Part shown: positions 62,894 through 64,000 of the stretch, one piece after another
How positions within the stretch are numbered: the stretch's first letter is position 1
Layout of the letters: each line of letters begins with the position of its first letter
Source of the DNA: Litoribacillus peritrichatus
GTDB taxonomy: Bacteria; Pseudomonadota; Gammaproteobacteria; Pseudomonadales; Litoribrevibacteraceae
Length of the DNA stretch: 64,000 bases
Direction of reading: 5' to 3'
Assembly (NCBI RefSeq): GCF_039537985.1
Contig: NZ_BAABBN010000004.1
Coordinates: 806,001-870,000, forward strand
The notes under the pieces: generated by a model
Database searches by the model: none
What the model saw: only the letters and a program-made list of their open reading frames with translations
Told to the model about the DNA's origin: nothing
Translations under genes and position numbers: made by a program

Positions 62894-63910
62894 ATGAACA
62901 GAGCCTCTGTCATTCTTGATCTAAGAGGAACCGAAGTCGCTGATGATGAAGTGGCTTTGTTACAGCATCCATCGACAGCTGGTGTGATTTTATTCTCGCG
63001 CAATTATCAATCGAAAGATCAACTGTGCCGACTTTGCGATCAAATCAAGACGTTCAATTCTGAGCTGCTGATTACGGTGGATCATGAAGGTGGCCGGGTG
63101 CAGCGTTTTCGTGAAGGTTTTACCCGCGTTCCGGCCATGGGCAAGATCGGCGAATATTACTTATCACACCAACGTCATGCCATGCGGCTGGCGGAGTTGT
63201 CGGGGTTTGTGCTGGCGGCAGAGTTGCGTTTGTGTGGGGTAGACCTGACTTATGCGCCAGTGCTGGATTTGAATGTAGGCATGAATGAGGTGATCGGTGA
63301 TCGCTCTTTTTCAGACCGACCTGACATAGTTGCCGATTTGGCGGTTTGTGTTTTGAATGGGTTGGAACATGCGGGTATGAAAGGGGTGGGTAAACACTTT
63401 CCTGGTCATGGCCATGTGAGTGCTGATTCTCATTTGGCGTTGCCGCACGACAGCCGCAGTTTTGAAGAGATTGAAATTAAAGATTTATTCCCGTTCCGGT
63501 TACTGATTGAGTCTGGCTTGCAAGGGGTGATGCCGGCGCATGTGATTTATGATCAAGTGGATGCAGATCATCCGGCAGGTTTTTCGACTTTTTGGTTGCA
63601 GGAGGTACTCCGCAATCAGTTAGGGTTTGAAGGCGTAGTGTTCAGTGATGACCTGAGCATGCAGGGTGCTGTGGATGCGGAACCTACTGCCTCCGGCAGG
63701 GCTTTGGCGGCCTTAAAAGCCGGGTGCAATATGCTGTTGGTGTGTAACGATCAGGCAGCGGCTCAAGAAGTGCTGACGTCTTTAGATCAGCATCAAATTT
63801 CGCCAAGCAATTTATTGGATCAACTAACACCGTCGTTATCGGTGAATGAAATCGACGCGTCGGAATTGAAACAGGCACAAGACGCCATTCGTCATTTTAC
63901 AGGGCAGTGA
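62894..63910 (+). CDS. nagZ: Beta-N-acetylhexosaminidase
   Basis: A 338-residue GH3 enzyme. VILFSRNY and VDHEGGRVQRFREGFTRVP open the barrel; VGKHFPGHGHVSADSHLALP carries the catalytic His/Asp loop and VFSDDLSMQGA the nucleophile Asp. NagZ releases GlcNAc from anhydro-muropeptides in the cytosol. RBS AAGGA. Co-directional with the L,D-transpeptidase (47-base gap). Confidence 0.95.
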   Translation: MNRASVILDLRGTEVADDEVALLQHPSTAGVILFSRNYQSKDQLCRLCDQIKTFNSELLITVDHEGGRVQRFREGFTRVPAMGKIGEYYLSHQRHAMRLAELSGFVLAAELRLCGVDLTYAPVLDLNVGMNEVIGDRSFSDRPDIVADLAVCVLNGLEHAGMKGVGKHFPGHGHVSADSHLALPHDSRSFEEIEIKDLFPFRLLIESGLQGVMPAHVIYDQVDADHPAGFSTFWLQEVLRNQLGFEGVVFSDDLSMQGAVDAEPTASGRALAALKAGCNMLLVCNDQAAAQEVLTSLDQHQISPSNLLDQLTPSLSVNEIDASELKQAQDAIRHFTGQ

Positions 63911-63915
63911 TTGAG

Positions 63916-64000
63916 ATGCGCATAGGTAACAGTCTCTCTGGTCGATTAAGTTGCTGGTTGATTGTTTTGATCGGCCTGATTTTCAGCGTGACCGCTGTCT
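63916..64000 (+). CDS. N-terminus of a membrane protein (cut by window edge)
   Basis: ATG 63916 lies five bases after the nagZ stop. The visible 28 residues are MRIGNSLSGRLSCW and a hydrophobic segment LIVLIGLIFSVTAV, the layout of a membrane-anchored sensor or a similar protein. Nothing further can be said. Confidence 0.5.
   Translation, partial: MRIGNSLSGRLSCWLIVLIGLIFSVTAV

Noticed and set aside
1..64000. CRISPR array, tRNA or rRNA genes, integrated prophage
   Set aside because: No regularly spaced repeats, no clover-leaf or rRNA-like segments, and no phage structural genes were recognised by reading.

Overview
The window reads as chromosome of a marine-type gammaproteobacterium. The basis is gene content: a YgjP metallopeptidase, NagZ, PabB, Ada, a BCCT osmolyte transporter, a Marinobacter-type fatty acyl-CoA reductase, a heavy-metal RND operon, moderate GC and AT-rich intergenic DNA. 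The genus cannot be fixed from the sequence alone. No rRNA, tRNA, CRISPR array or prophage was recognised.

Layout. 0-3.5 kb: a cut-off exported protein, two small conserved-looking proteins, YgjP and a half-size ABC exporter. 3.7-5.7 kb: a compact cassette (glycine-zipper protein, overlapping membrane protein, second copy of the membrane protein) that looks like a toxin with duplicated immunity genes. 5.9-8.3 kb: a YCII-VOC fusion, a DUF1428 protein, and NorE/NorF-like oxidase subunits. 8.7-12.5 kb: a large acidic protein of unknown function, a LysE exporter and a membrane protein. 12.8-17.6 kb: an unusual coupled run of two paralogous exported proteins, a membrane protein, a possible tiny membrane protein, and a polysaccharide deacetylase-caspase-TPR fusion. 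17.7-28.6 kb: a glycerophosphodiesterase, a BCCT transporter, a delta-class carbonic anhydrase, a DUF2975/XRE pair, a Gly/Cys-tailed protein and a giant DNRLRE protein.

29.3-37.0 kb is a heavy-metal efflux operon (CzcI-like, two paralogous exported proteins, CzcC, CzcB, CzcA). A 140-bp MITE with 5-bp target duplications sits next to the ribosome binding site of one gene. 37.1-43.0 kb is a divergent envelope-stress-like locus: PspA-family, membrane and vWA proteins on one strand, an OmpR-type regulator and a giant-sensor histidine kinase on the other, with a 12-bp perfect inverted repeat between them. 43.0-44.6 kb holds a fatty acyl-CoA reductase interrupted by a one-base frameshift.

44.8-54.8 kb carries lipoproteins (CAP, solute-binding, leucine-rich repeat), a thioesterase, YceI, DUF502 and Ada. 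54.8-60.7 kb has a minus-strand operon (glutaryl-CoA dehydrogenase, fused 2-oxoacid dehydrogenase E1 alpha-beta, FabD-like acyltransferase) divergent from a LysR regulator. 60.8-64.0 kb ends with PabB, an L,D-transpeptidase, NagZ and the start of a membrane protein. The strongest candidates for undescribed biology are the deacetylase-caspase operon, the toxin/immunity-like cassette and the PspA-vWA-two-component locus.
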